64,000 nt of DNA from Aselliscus stoliczkanus (GCA_033961575.1 CM066737.1:61338771-61402770), one strand, 5' to 3'. Shown: positions 33,818 through 46,416, counted from the stretch's first letter. Program-made: numbers and translations. Notes: a model not told the origin generated them from the letters alone.

Positions 33818-33905
33818 TGGCAACATGTCCTTTTCTGTAATATTTTTTTTTATTTAAACATTCACTGTATTGTTTTCATCAAACCTCATAATTTAACCCA
33901 TAGCA

Positions 33906-34545
33906 CAAAGATATTTTTACCACTCAGCACCCCAAGCAGAGATAAATGTCTTTGCTATTATCCTGGCTGGTTGTAGCATTCCTGTATGGTGACTTTATAC
34001 AGGTATCTCATGTGTAATTTTTTTTTTCTCATGTGTAGTTTTATGTTTTATCCCAACAAGCAGCCATATTTTCTTCTTCTGTATGACTGCTAAAACACAA
34101 CCACAAGGATAGGGCCCCTTTTCTTTTAAATTCTAGCATGTATTTTAAATATTTTCATTATATATATCCTTCATGTCTATTATATTTCTGGGTGTGGAGA
34201 GGGATTTTCCCATTTGCTCACAACACCATGTACTTGAGGCTGGAATTTCACTGATTCACTTTATAAACACATACAAAGAGTTTGATATATACCAGGTAAT
34301 ATTCTAGGCATCAGTGAGACAAAGTTAATGTTTGAAAGTTTCTCTCTCAATTCAATCATATCCTAGTATAACAATAAAAACATTAGCTATGTAGTACTAG
34401 TTTGATTCTAACCAGTTAGCAACATTCTTGGCTTTGTTTTTCTGTCTTTTGTTGAAAAGAGCCTTGTGTTCTCTCAAAACTTCCTAGCAGTTCTCTCTGA
34501 ACTATAAAGATACTAACAACCTACAATAATTAATCACAAAATTTG
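33906..34545. other. unassigned old sequence, weak L2 trace
   Basis: No gene is visible. Around 34250-34330 a reversed L2 end is possible ('taccaggtaatattctaggc'), at low certainty. Confidence 0.4.
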
Positions 34546-34554
34546 TATATTCTT

Positions 34555-34684
34555 GGGCCGGCTGAGTGGCGTGGTGGTTAAGCACTGGCTTGGGACGCCA
34601 GCGGCCCCGGTTCGGTCCCACATATGAGTGCCAGTGACACTGCCCTCAAAAACACACACACACACACACAAAAAAAAAACCTTA
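34555..34684 (+). mobile_element. Short tRNA-derived bat SINE
   Basis: The head 'gggccggctgagtggcgtgg' is followed by the core to 'cactgccctc' and a tail of CA repeats and As (34649-34680). 'tatattctt' is duplicated at 34546 and 34685. Confidence 0.9.
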
Positions 34685-34694
34685 TATATTCTTT

Positions 34695-35525
34695 AAGCCA
34701 CGGAGTCTGAGATTGCAGTCCTAGCCACACCAGCAATATCACCAATTTCTGTTATCTACTTATTTGCCTTGACTGCCTCCTCTTCCATTATAGAATAATT
34801 TTGCTTTTCTCCCCCTGTGACTTCAATCACTGTTTTAATGCCACATAGTGATTTGGATTCATAATTGTCTGACTGTCTTTAACTCTGACAACTCCAGCCA
34901 TCTGCACGATGGGTCTAAGAGGCATTTCAGTGAAGCATCATAATATGGCAAATTCAGAACTAAGGAAGTCTATTTGGATAGAAATTAGAATCTTGACATA
35001 CTCTAGATTTTCTGGTTTAGTGTCTCAGTATCTATTTTGGTTATAATTATTCTGATTAAATCAGATGTTCTTTTCCATTTGTAATTTTCATTATAGAGTT
35101 AATTGTCTTTTATATTAAAGCAGAGTGTTTCAAAGAAATAAAGGGCATAGATATCTATTCCAGCTAGGTTCTTCTTAAAAGTTACTCTATTAAGCCTAAA
35201 TTTCTCCTTGACCTAGAATATAAGCAAAACTTGTTTCTGGAGGTATAGTATAAAATAATTCCAATTCATATTAAAGCATTATTATTGACATCTTAAAATA
35301 CACAAGACTGTTAAAATTCTCAAATTCTTACAAGAAAATATTACAAAAGTCAGTTTAGAAAAATAAAAGACTCTCATATCTAGATAGAACTTCTCCAGAA
35401 AAAAAGAAACTATCATACAAGGAAAGATTATTAATGCTCATCCTTAGATTATATCCAGTTTTAGAAAACACCATTTTTTAGTTTGTATAGTCTTTTAAGA
35501 AAAGCATATATGCTTTTTTCAAGTT
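34695..35525. other. unassigned AT-rich sequence
   Basis: I see no gene, exon-like pattern or named repeat. Confidence 0.5.
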
Positions 35526-35538
35526 AAAAATACATATG

Positions 35539-35631
35539 TGGGCCGGCCGAGTGGTGTGGTGGTTGAGCGCTGGCTTGGGAGGCCAGCGGCCCGGTTCGGG
35601 TCCCACATATGGGGGCCAGTGACACCAAAAA
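35539..35631 (+). mobile_element. Short tRNA-derived bat SINE
   Basis: An exact 13-base duplication, 'aaaaatacatatg' (35526-35538 and 35632-35644), flanks it. The B box is clear ('ggttcgggtcc', 35593-35603), and the A box lies in 'gtggtgtggtgg'. The core is short, ending 'gtgacacc' before the A-tail. Confidence 0.95.
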
Positions 35632-35644
35632 AAAAATACATATG

Positions 35645-37021
35645 CATTTCCTAACCACCTACAGATTTAAATTGTCAAAGTAGTCTCCTAGGAGTTTAGA
35701 GGTGCATTTCTCCAACATAGTTAGAATCTAATTTTCATATTTGAATAGTTTATCCAGCTAGTAAGATGCAGTCTTAATTCTAAAATATGTATGTCTAGAA
35801 TATCTAGACAGATGAATGAATGAAAAATGGCTTTATTTTAAATATTTTGATAAATGTCTGCAGTTAATTATAAGACTCAGTTCAAACAAATTTTAGGGAA
35901 ATAATGCACATGTCACATGGCTAGGAATAGCCACACAACTTATACCAATTCTGAAGAAGAAACTAAATTTAGTGCAGTTTATGGTGTAAAATGACGTTGC
36001 ATTTCTAGTTTCCAAAATCTCAGGCAAATAGAAGTAGAAAACTTGCTCCTAGCTAAATCAAGAGAAAGACTGACAGGAAAAATGTGATCAAGGCAGAACC
36101 ATCTGTGGCAATGTAACGATGATTTCAAGCTTGTGCCAAAAACACATTTAATAAGAAATTAAGTGGTAAAGGGAAGACAATTTCAAAGGGATTCGAATTT
36201 TGAAGAAAATATCTGTGTATACAGATACATAAAAGAAAAAAAATAGGTGCTCTCTTATAATAGTGCTAGAAACATCTAGATCTTAGCTCTTAGAATCACC
36301 ATAACTTTTGTATTTAATCCTCGTCCTTTACTTCTTGTCATTTTCTGTTTTGGGCATGAAGTCAAGTAGACAAACAAAATCTATACCCTTAGGGTTATCA
36401 TATGCCCTTGTTTGTTGGGGAAGGTTCTAGGTAACTAATTTTATCCTGATGCAATGTTTAATAGTGTCCCTTTTACTTTCAAAAATGTCCTTGTTTGGAT
36501 AATAAATTATATGCTCAATTTAAGAATGAAAGAACTTGAATAGTCCCATATAATATAAGGCTATCTATGGTGCCTAATTTATCTTCTGTCTCCAGACACT
36601 TTAAGGTCTCTGTAATTGAAATATCTAGTTGTCAATTACTACTGTGCATTTCTGTCTCACTTAGGATTAATTAAAGTGAAATTAGATTAAAATACTTAAA
36701 TATTTCTTCTAAGCTTTTATCTTGACTTATGTGATAGTCAAGTAAGAAAAGCATTATGAAAAATAAGAAACTGCTTTCTAAATGTTTACTGCAATTATTG
36801 AATTACTCAAGGAGAAATAAACTACTTTGGAAAGTCTTCAATATAGTATTTTCCTCAAAGAAATTTTTTTCATCAAACTGGTGTAAATGTTACTTCTATG
36901 ATTTGGGTCAATCATTGTATTTTGATAGGTTAAATAGTACTACACACACTATTGTAAAAAAAAAAGGTTAATGACATATGAACTGCACAGGTATTAACTA
37001 GGCTGAGAGAAGACTTTGTTT
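35645..37021. other. unassigned AT-rich sequence
   Basis: I see no gene or named repeat over nearly 1.4 kb. The 36756-36971 plus-strand frame shows no domain. Confidence 0.5.
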
Positions 37022-37031
37022 CATATCTTTT

Positions 37032-37514
37032 TTGTAATTTAATTTTTTTTTTAATTGGGGAATTGGGGGAGGGGAACAGCATTGGGGAACCCAGGAAGAA
37101 CAGACAAGTTGCTGTCCTTTTGTTCTTCAGTCTAGTTGTGGAGGATATTGCTTCACTGACCCATGTTGGTATCATCATTGCACTCTTCTCGGGTGAGGCA
37201 GATTGGTCACCAGCCTCTGGATGGCCTCTCACAGTGGCTCTTGGCAGCTCACACTGACTGCCAGCCGCTCACACTGGCTGCCGGACACTCACTGTAGCCT
37301 ATGGCAGCTCGCTGCTGCAGGGGCTGCAGCTATGCTGTCCTGGGGACTCACAGCAGCCCAGCTCCAGGTGGAGCTGTTGTTCTCCATTGTAGCTGTAGAG
37401 GACAGTGTCACTGGCCTTCATATGTGGGATCCGAACCAGGGCCGCTGGTGTCCCAAGTCAGCTCTTAACCAGCGTGCCACTCAGCTCTTAACCAACGCGC
37501 CACTCAGCCGGCCC
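37032..37514 (-). mobile_element. Long tRNA-derived bat SINE (T+ type)
   Basis: Reverse long form with the reversed C-rich tail ('ttggggaggggaacagc'-like), the middle CAGCTCA/CTGGCTG repeats, and the tRNA-like head ending 'gccggcccc'. 'catatctttt' is duplicated at 37022-37031 and 37515-37524. Near the head, 'gccactcagctcttaacca' is tandemly repeated. Confidence 0.9.
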
Positions 37515-37524
37515 CATATCTTTT

Positions 37525-39250
37525 ATGCTTCACTTGGCATCATATAGGGTTTAGGGCCACATAGATTCCAAGATTGTGCTGAGATGGTATCAAGTATCCA
37601 AAATAGGAAATTTAACTGACAGACATTAACAGAGATGAAGCGTGATTTAGTAAGTGAATAAGAAATTCTGAGTAAAAATCAGGAGAGTCTTGAAGCTATA
37701 ATATAAGCAGAGAACAAACGGTATTTGAAACTATAGAGGTTGTAGGGTTTGAGAAATATAATATGGGACCAATGGCAATTTGAACAATTCTAGAGAATCA
37801 TACCCTTGTTCCATAGGTTGTTTATCCTGGGCCTCCTTTGCAGGTATGTTGGCTTTATTCCAAGGCCTCTAAAAAGCCATCTGCCACCTGGAATCTGCCA
37901 TGTAGTCACATCATATAGCACCTAAGACTGTCCTTGTTCCTAGCGTGAATAGGAATGCTAAAAGTTACTGGAATCAATTTATAAGAAGCATAACACATTT
38001 TTTCTTCTTGAAATTTTAGAAAATGCCTTTTTTTTTAGCAGACCAACTGCTTCTTGGACAATATGGATCTCTGTTTTGATTTGAGTATATTTTCAGTCTA
38101 GTTCTTCATAACAGGCCAATTTACATTGAAGATAGCCTCAAAGCTGTTTATTTGTTAGAAAATATTTTGGAAGGCAGTTTTTCTGTTCATTTTTAAACAA
38201 AATAATCTATAGCTATTATAACTTCTCTTTCACATTGATATTTTATGTCCATCTCTGAAAAATGCATAATTATTATGTTTATTCCTATATTTCTAAAATA
38301 TGCACATTTAACCTGCTATTTAATTATTTTATTTTTTTCTCCAGGAAAAATATGTGGTTTTGAGCTATAAAATATAGTGTGAACATTTGTAAGGAAAATC
38401 AGTGAGCCAGCTGAGGTTAAAATGCAATAATCCAGGTTTGCCAAATGTCACTGACAGGAGGCAAGCTCGTCTAGAACCTTTGCCTGTCTCCATGAGGTGC
38501 CAAGCATGTAGACACACCAGAGGAGGTACAATTGATGTTTCATTTTGTTTTGTTTCCTTTGTTGTGTTTACTTCTAAGAAGATCAACCAAAACAACTATG
38601 CACAGCCTCTGAGAAATGAAATGCCTGGTCAACACAGTATGAAGCCCAGAGGGGAATAATTTTGTTCAAAGTGTATAGATTTTCATCAGACACAAGCAAA
38701 ATCTCAGAGTCTAAGAAACAAAACTGCTCTCATTCTGTTCATACCTCATGTCTATTAAAAATTATTTTTTAATGCTAGAAAAGTCAAATCAGGCATTGTC
38801 AATAAGTTCATTCTAATACACCCACTACCCACTTGACTAATAAAAAACAATGAACAAAATATGAGTAATTACTCTGTAAGGAATAATAATGATAAACATT
38901 TAGGGTTATCATGGGGGCAAGGTTCAAACAAAGCATTATAAGGGCCATGGGCCTATGCCAGAACAGGATTGGATACCCCATCTTGGTTTCTCTTATTTTA
39001 ATCCAAGAACAGCAACATTTCTATATAGAATTTTTGTGTGTGTTAATTGGGGCAATATATTTGAAATTCAATGGAAGATCCCAAGGTCTTGACCTCCTTT
39101 CTAGAAGATTTAGCTCTAGAGTTAAAAAAAAATTATTGTAGGATAGATTTAATTTATGACCTCCTATTTCAAGAATAACAGTAATCTTTATCATAAGTTA
39201 TCATTGTGCTTTTCTTGTTGTGTAAGGAAAAGGATCAGACCTCAAAAGCA
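37525..39250. other. unassigned sequence
   Basis: I see no named repeat over 1.7 kb. A pyrimidine-rich acceptor-like site precedes 38345, but all frames after it close within a few codons. The 38402-38659 frame has no domain. Confidence 0.45.
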
Positions 39251-39254
39251 CCTT

Positions 39255-39410
39255 TGAAATGATGTTTAACTCCTATTTGTCAGAAAGAGGACCTTACTTA
39301 TAAAAAGATAAGTGAGTTGCCCATGGTATACAGAAAACTAGTAGAGGTTCCACGACTGAAATCCAAGTATTCTGCTCATATTCCAGTGATTTTTCCACCA
39401 CATCACAGTT
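39255..39410 (-). repeat. MIR SINE
   Basis: Reversed MIR: 'ataagtgagttgcccatggt', 'aactagtagaggttccacga', 'atccaagtattctgctcat' and the end 'tttttccaccacatcaca'. Confidence 0.65.
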
Positions 39411-39411
39411 T

Positions 39412-40379
39412 TTAAATGTTCTGAGACTCATTAAAGTAGCACTAAATATGAAGTTTTCATTTCTGGATTCTTTGGGTGACTTTTCATCAAAACCACCTTA
39501 GGACTGTGTTTCCAAAGACAACCTCACTTTTATTTTCTAATTTGCAGTGATGTGTTCATTTTTGTTTTTTTAAAGAAGATAGCATGCTATCACAATTCTT
39601 AACTCCACTCACAATGATGCATACATTCTCATCTTGATGAATGGCAAAGGAAGGAATGCAGAAGAAAATGTCTCTATTTCTTGAAGGTGCACTGTCCTCT
39701 TTTCTTCTTAGATTAATGCTATCTGGCATTAACATTGCAGTTCACTGCATCATGCAGAAAATGTAAAAGGACAACTTTTCTGAAAAGCAAACCAAAGCTT
39801 TTAGAAATATAACTAAAATGAAAAGCAGCATGTAGCTGGGTTTTCTGTTCAGGCACATGGAAAATGTTTTCTATTTGGCAGCATTTATCCAGAGGACAAA
39901 GGAGTTCACAACCAAACATTCTGTTATTCATGTAACTGTAGTTCTTTCTCATGTTCTTCTACACTGCATTATTTCCTTCTTACATTGTAGTCATCTTTGC
40001 CACATTACTTATTCTGCTATTCCACCTCATGCTAGCTCTCAAATGAAAACAAATAACTCATAACTTGGATTCTCCTTGCCATTTTTTCTATCTCCCATTC
40101 CCCTCAAAATTTACTGAATCAGGAGAATGCTGCAGATAGTGTATAATAATTTTTCCAAGGACTGCAACAAGCTCTTACATTATTGTAATGCATAAGATGG
40201 ACCAACATGTGGGTTTGATTTTAGGACAGTGAGGTCTATCCATAACTGGGTAAACAGCAGTACCCAAAGGGTACCAATTGACTGAACAAATGTCAACTTA
40301 GAGAAAGATCTCTAGTGAAAGACCAAAGGTATTTATTCTCAGTCCTGTTCTGCTTTCAATGTTTAGGGATGACCCAATG
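39412..40379. other. unassigned sequence
   Basis: I see no gene or named repeat. Confidence 0.45.
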
Positions 40380-40470
40380 AACCTATGAACACTATGAGGC
40401 TAGACATTTCATATTCACCATTCCCAATGTCTAGTAGACAGGCAATAAATGTTTGTTTAAGAATAAATGA
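40380..40470 (+). repeat. L2 LINE 3' end fragment
   Basis: The text 'gtctagtagacaggcaataa' followed by 'atgtttgttt' matches the L2 3' terminus. A SINE inserted immediately after it. Confidence 0.5.
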
Positions 40471-40473
40471 CCA

Positions 40474-40579
40474 GGGCCGGCTGAGTGGCGCGGTGGTTAA
40501 GCGCTGGCCTGGGAAGCCAGCAGCCCCGGTTTGCTCCCATGTATAAGGGCCAGTGACACTGCCCTCAAAAAAAAAAAAA
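40474..40579 (+). mobile_element. Short tRNA-derived bat SINE
   Basis: The head is 'gggccggctgagtggcgcgg' and the core ends 'cactgccctc' with a 15-A tail. An exact 15-base duplication, 'aagaataaatgacca', is at 40459-40473 and 40580-40594. Confidence 0.95.
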
Positions 40580-41880
40580 AAGAATAAATGACCAAATAGG
40601 GCATATCAACAATATGCAAATCAAATTCATAGAATCAAGAATCAAGGAAAGTAATCTTAACATGCTATTAATTGCCTGATAACAAACCAGATATAATGAA
40701 TACTTGGCTGCAGAAATACTACAATTTGTCCAATATTAACAAAAAATAAGTCTGGTTTAAGATCAGACTGTTCAACATAAAAATTTTTTAAGAAGACTAG
40801 AGGTGTCAGAAAGATGGCCAGTTAGGAGATACCAGCTTTTGTTCCCTACCTCCCAAAATTAGATTGCTACCCACAAAGGATAATCACCCTGGGAGTTCTC
40901 AAGAATCCAATGAAGAACTCAAGCAACACAATGGAGGAAAACATAGAGAATAACTCCACAGAAAGGGTCCCTGGGTAGATTGGCTTAGCTGAGACCTTTG
41001 GAAACAGCTAAGAACACAGAATGGTGGAGGCTACTGGTATCAGCCAGCAGCCGGTGCTATTGTGGTCTCCAGTGGCCTGCTCTGCAGAGGGACAGTTTGC
41101 TCCTGAAGACCGCAACAGCCACTGTGACACCAGTGGAGTCCTTGCAGATTTTATAGTGGAGGACCCTATAGCATTTGTCAGCCTGATCCCAGCAGAGTGC
41201 TATGCAGATGACACTGGCAGCTTTCCAACAGCCATTGCCACCATCGAACTCCCCAGAGATGGAAATGCTGCTGTCCCCCACACCCAGAAGGAAACACTGT
41301 TATACCATCCTGAGATGAAGGTTTCCAACACCCCAAACTCTCACATGCCATATGGGTTTTATGAATGGCTCCATTTCTGAAGCCATTCCATGTGCTCACG
41401 TATCACACACTGGAGCTACCACTGCTACAAAGTAACTAGAACCCTGAATGCCAGAGACAGTATTTCACCATGTATACCTGCTCTCTGGACCTCCAGCTCC
41501 ATGTATCAGATACCAGTGTCACGAGTACTGCAAGGGCACTCACCAGCCAGATTTGACACGAAAAAGGACCCCCTTAGCCACAACATCTCTCTTGGTAGAA
41601 AAAGTGATTAGGAAGTCCCCAGAAGCCTTTGCCATTGAATACCCCATCAACCTTCACTGACACTGTGGATGTCCACAGATTTGGTCATTGAAGACTTTAC
41701 AATCTTTGTCAATGCTGACCTTGGCTGAGGGAGATGCACAGAGACAATGCCAGTGGGCTTTATTCAGAGAAACGACCACCATATTCACCTAGCCAGCACC
41801 CTCAGAGGTGAAGGTCTTTCCCCATCAAAAGACATCAATGCAAGGCTAAAAGACACAGAAAAAAACAAGGAACCATGATC

Positions 41881-41904
41881 ACACACACACACACACACAC
41901 ACAC
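41881..41904. repeat. (CA)12 microsatellite
   Basis: A short, uninterrupted CA run within the L1 leader/ORF1 boundary. Confidence 0.9.
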
Positions 41905-42690
41905 AATAATTTTGCCAATAACCAAGCCCAAAGAAATGGAGTCTATGAACTGGCAAAAAACTCAAAATAATTGTTTTAAGCAAGCTCAGTGAGCTACAAA
42001 AGAACACTGATAGTTCAATGAAATAAAGAAAACAAAGCACTAACAAAATAAGAAGTAACACCAAGAGAAAGAAATCATTTAAAAAGAACTAAACATAAAT
42101 TCTAGAGCTAAAGAATACAATGAATTAAATAAAAATGAAATGGATAGCATCAGCAGTAGACTTGATCAAGCAAAGGAAAGAATCTACTACTTGACCCAGC
42201 AAAGCTTTCCTTCAGGAATAAATAAGAGGTAAAGATTTTCCCAGGCAAACAAAAGCTGAGAAAGTTCATTACTACTAGACTTGTCTTACAAGAACTGCTA
42301 AAGGGAGCTCCTCAAATTAAAATAAAAGAATGCTAATTAGTAACATAAGAACATATGAAAGTATAAAACTCACTGGAAAAATCATTATATAGTAAAAGTT
42401 AGAATAATCTAGTGCTGTAATATGGTGGTGTGTTAATCACTTAACTCTAATATAAAGGTTAAAAGACAAAAGTGTTAAAAATAACTATAGCTACAATAAT
42501 TTATTAATGATATGCACTGTAATAATATATAAATTGTGATAGCAAAAACAAATATAGGGAGAGTAGTAAAAGGATAATTTTTTTGTATGCAATCACAATT
42601 TAATTTTTAATCAACTTAAAATAGACTATTATAACTAAGGATGCTTTATGTACACCTCCTGGTAACTAATTATAAGCAAAAAACCTATAG

Positions 42691-42796
42691 GACCGGCCGA
42701 GTGGCGTGGTGGTTAAGAGCTGGCTTGGGATGCCAGCGGCCCTGGTTTGGATCCCACATATGAGGGCCAGTGACATTGCCCTCTTAAAAAATACCC
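42691..42796 (+). mobile_element. Short tRNA-derived bat SINE
   Basis: The exact duplication 'caaaaaacctatag' is at 42677-42690 and 42797-42810. The head is 'gaccggccgagtggcgtgg' and the tail contains 'ccctcttaaaaaataccc'. Confidence 0.95.
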
Positions 42797-43189
42797 CAAA
42801 AAACCTATAGTAGATACACGAATGTTAAAGAGAAAGGGATCGAAGCATACCACTACAGAAAATCATCAATTCACAAAGGAAGAAAGCAAGAGACAAACAA
42901 TGGAACAAAGGAGTTATAAAACAGCAAAAAAAAAAAAAAAATTAACAAAATGGCAAAAGTCTTTACCTATCAGTAATTACTTTAAATTTAAATGAATTAA
43001 ATTCTTGAATCAAAAAATATAGAGTTGCTAAATGGATTAAAAAACAAGACCCAACCATATATTGTCTATAAGAAACTTGCTTCTGCTCTAAGGAAGGGAT
43101 AGAAAAAAAGATATTCTATGAAAATGAAAACCAAAAAATAGCAGGATAGCTATACTTTATATCAGATGAAATAAGCTCTAAGTCAAACT

Positions 43190-43710
43190 GTGACAAGAGA
43201 CAAAGCAGATCACTATATGATAAGTGAGTCAATTCCTCAAGAGGCTATAACAACTGTAAATATATATGTGCACATTGTAGCACTTAAGTATATTAAGCAC
43301 ATATTAACAATTCTCAATACAGAAACAGAAAACAACACAAAAAAAGTGAAGGACTTCAATACTCACTTTCAACAATGGATAAGTTATCCAGACAGAAAAT
43401 CAATAAGGAGTAGTTGGACTCAAACTACACATTAGATCAAATGGACCTAATAGACCTATGCAGAACATTCCATCCAAGAGCAACAGAATACACATTCTTT
43501 TCAAGTACACACAGAACAACATTCTCCGGGATAGATCTCATGTTAGGCCACAACACAGGGCTTAAGAAGATTGAAATCATATCAACCATCTTGTGTAACC
43601 ACAGTGGTATGAAATTAGAAATCAATAACTACAGGAAACTACAGCAAACCAGGAACATTTACAAATATATGGAAATTAAACAACACACACTGGAACAATT
43701 AATGGGTTGA
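43190..43710 (+). pseudogene. L1 ORF2 endonuclease fragment
   Basis: Two overlapping frames encode the endonuclease half of ORF2: 43190-43435 (with 'HIVALKYIKHILTIL') and 43414-43710 (with 'LDQMDLIDLCRTFHPRATEY' and 'CNHSGMKLEIN'). In the terminal motif the usual Asp-His pair reads Asn-His. A frameshift near 43420 separates the frames. It is not functional. Confidence 0.75.
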
Positions 43711-43786
43711 AGAAAAAATCAGAAGGGAAACCAAAAATTACCTTGAAACAAAAATGAAAACACAAAATATCAAAACATGGGATGCA

Positions 43787-43933
43787 GAGGGCCGGCCAAG
43801 TGGCTCAGTTGGTTAAGAGCTCGCTCAAGAGTGTGAGCTGAGCTCTGAGCAATGGCGGTTCAATGTCAGTGTGAGCTGAGTTGCCATTGAGCTGTCAACA
43901 CGTAGCAGGATGGCTCAGCTAAAAAAAAAAAAA
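43787..43933 (+). mobile_element. VES-like tRNA-headed SINE, short
   Basis: The head 'gggccggccaagtggctcag' (43789) is followed by a TTGGTTAAGAGCTC stem, then a truncated body ending 'aggatggctcagct' and a long A-tail. An exact 15-base duplication, 'aaaacatgggatgca', flanks it (43772-43786, 43934-43948). Confidence 0.95.
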
Positions 43934-44812
43934 AAAACATGGGATGCAGCAAAAGCAGTTGTAAAAGGGAAATTTATAGCTATAAGTGCTTATGTTAAGT
44001 AAAAAGAAAGATCTCAAATAAGCAACCGAAATTTACACCTCAAGGAATTAGAAAAAGAAAAACAAACTAAGTCCAAAGCTACAAGAAAAAAGGGAAAAGA
44101 AAGTTAACAGAGCAGAAATAAATGAAATAGAGATACAAAAACAATAGAAAACATAAACAAAACCAAAAGTTGTTTTTTGAAAAGATAAACAAAATTGACA
44201 AACTTTTGGCTAGACTAAAAAAAAAGAGAAAACTCAAATAAAATCAGAAATAAAAGAGAAGATATTAAAATGGTTACTGCAGAAATATAAAGAAAGAATG
44301 GTGAGAAACTACTATGCCAACAAATTGGATCACCTAGAAGTATTGGATAAATTTCTGGGAACATAAAACCTACCAATTCTGATTCACAAAGAAATAGAAA
44401 ATCTGAATAGAACTATAATTAGTAAGGCTATTGAATCACTAATCAAAAATCATACAACAAAGCAGGATCAGATGGCTTTACTGATGAAGTCTACCCAATA
44501 TTTAAAGAAGAATCAGGACAAATATTGCATAATTTCACTTATAAGAGGTATCTAAAATGGTCAATCTCATGGTCAAACTCATAGAGACAGAAAGTAGAAA
44601 GGTGGTTGCCAGGTATATGAAGTAATGGAAAATGGGCAGCGCTGTTCAATGGATATAAAATTTTAGTTATGAAAGGTAATTTCTAAAGATCTACTGTGTA
44701 ACGTTGTGACTATAATTAACAGTACTGTATTTCTGAACTTAAAATTGTGTTAAGAAGGTAGATCTCATGTTAAGTGTTCCTACACAATAAAAAATTTAAT
44801 TTTAAGATTCTA

Positions 44813-45243
44813 AGATTATTGACAAGCAGCTCAAAATATTATAAGAGCATGATGGGGCTGCCAATAAGCAAATGTAATCTTAGGTTGCATTAAAAAAAGA
44901 ATGGCATCCTGATCTAAGTAGTTGAACTCCTATTCTAATTTCCAGAACATCTACATTGGCAAAAATAAGTTTTACTACTAATCCAATTATCCAAATACAG
45001 TATGTCTAAAATGTAACCTTTTTTGAGTGTTTCAGCCTTCATTTGGTGATTGTAAAAATAAAATATAATTATATTAAAATTAAAACAAAGACTTTAGGCA
45101 AACTGTCTAAAAAGTTCCTTAGTAGAAACAGTAGTAAAAGCACACACTAGAAACACAAACTTTCTCATCATTCATTATATCCAACATACTTGAGAACTAC
45201 CATTTTAAAATATAAAATTGTATCAGAAATATCCTTTCACATA
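44813..45243. other. unassigned sequence
   Basis: I see no gene or named repeat. Confidence 0.45.
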
Positions 45244-46414
45244 TAGTAGCCCTCCTTTATCCACAGGTTTTTTTTCTGTGGTTTTAGTTACCCACAGTCA
45301 ACTGTGGTCTGAAATATTAAATGCAACAACATGGATAAATTTAAAGGATATTATGCAAAGTGAAACAATTCAGACAGAGAGAGACAAATATCATATGATT
45401 TCACTTATATGTGGAATCTAAAGAACAAAAGAAATAAACAAAAAAGAAACAGACTTATAGACACAGAGAACAAACTGATGATTGCCAAAGGGTAGGGAGA
45501 GTTCCAGGACTGGGTGAGAAAGGTGAGGGGATTGAGAAGTACAAATAGGTATTTATAAAATACTCATGGGCATGTAAAGTTCAGCACAGAGAATGTACTC
45601 AATAATGTTGCAACAATTATGCGTAGTGCCAGGCAGGTACGAGACTAATTGGGGGTATCGCTGCATAAATTATATAAATGTCTAACCACTACGCTGTACA
45701 CCTAACACTAATATAAAATAATATTGAATGTCAACTGCAACTGAAAAAATAATAATTAAAAATAGGAAATTCCAGAAATAAACAATTCAGAAGTTTAAAA
45801 TTAAATGCTGTTCTGAGTAGTGCGATAAAATCTCATGATGCTCCATCCAGCCCAGGACATGAATCATCCTTTTGTCCAGCATATCCATGCTGTCTATGCC
45901 ACTTGCACATCAGACACTTAATAGCCATCTCAGTTATTAGATTGACTTTCATGGTATCATACTGCTTGTATTCAAGTAAGCCTTATTTTACTTAATAATG
46001 GCCCCAAAGAGCAAAAGTAGTGATGCTGACAATTCGGATATTCCAAAGAGAAGCCATAAAGTGCTCCCTTTAAGTGAAAGGTAAAAACTCTTGACTTAAT
46101 AAGACATTTGATCATCTCATATCATCACAACAACAAGGGTGAGTACAATACAATAAGATATTTTGACAGTGAGAGACAGAGAAAAAGAGACAGAGATCAT
46201 ATTAACATAAATTTTATCGCAGTGTATTGTTATTGTTGTTTTTTATTAGTTATTGTTAATATCTTACAGTGCTTAATTTATAAATTAAATTTTATCATAG
46301 TTATGTATGTATAGGAAAAAAACATAGTATACATAGTATTCAGTACTATCTGTGGTTTCAAGCATCCACTGGGGTTCTTGGAATGTATCTGTCATTGATA
46401 AGGGGGTACTACTG
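45244..46414 (+). mobile_element. Tigger2-like DNA transposon, split by an L1 tail
   Basis: Left end 'gtagccctcctttatcca' and right end 'aagggggtactactg', with TA at 46415-46416 and probably at 45242-45243. After the L1 tail, the 5' UTR-like part resumes at about 45766 ('aggaaattccagaaataaac'). The transposase start region follows ('atggccccaaagagcaaaag', 45999), then a jump to the 3' end. It is the same family as 15669-16180, in the opposite orientation. Confidence 0.8.
45322..45765 (+). mobile_element. L1 3' end, 5'-truncated
   Basis: It includes the last ORF2 codons ('QTERDKYHMISLICGI', stop at 45421) and a full L1 3' UTR ending 'tcaactgcaactgaaaaaat'. It sits inside the Tigger2-like element, so it is younger. 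A short duplication around 'attaaa' is possible but not clear. Confidence 0.85.
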
Positions 46415-46416
46415 TA

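Larger units (their letters stand above)
32876..33888. mobile_element. Mariner composite with two inverted 3' halves
   Basis: Both termini carry the same end, 'aatacagtgagtgttt' at 32898-32913 and its reverse near 33856-33872, with TA at 32874-32875 and 33889-33890. Normally one end is 5' and the other 3' of the gene. Here both flanks hold the transposase 3' part, in opposite orientation, meeting head to head at about 33437. It is a 5'-truncated inverted duplication of a mariner (DD34D group). Confidence 0.75.
32738..33905 (-). repeat. MLT1B-type LTR part, split by mariner
   Basis: The reversed LTR text 'gggacaccagtcatattgga' begins at 32738 and runs to 32875. It resumes at 33891 with 'atttaacccatagca', which continues the LTR consensus. 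The mariner composite between them is therefore younger. Confidence 0.7.
40795..44812 (+). mobile_element. Old plus-strand L1 with both ends, middle missing
   Basis: The 5' leader starts near 40797 ('gtcagaaagatggccagtta'). A degraded ORF1 region lies around 41870-42320. The inter-ORF region and ORF2 endonuclease follow (43000-43720), then the RT start to about 44510. The text then jumps to an L1 3' UTR (from about 44528) and ends 'caataaaaaatttaa' near 44812. The RT core and C-terminus are deleted. Two SINEs are nested. The frame at 41021-41380 lies in the leader and is chance. Confidence 0.75.

Noticed and set aside
36756..36971. 71-codon AT-rich frame
   Set aside because: Lysine/leucine/phenylalanine-rich composition expected from AT-rich DNA, with no domain.
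38345..38395. Exon after a good pyrimidine tract
   Set aside because: All three frames close within about a dozen codons and no donor follows in register.
41021..41380. 119-codon plus-strand frame with protein-like look
   Set aside because: It sits in the 5' leader of the old plus-strand L1, before ORF1, with no family match.
42691..42796. tRNA gene
   Set aside because: The A and B boxes belong to a SINE head. The copy has an A-tail and a target duplication, recurs many times, and does not fold into a complete tRNA with a proper anticodon arm.
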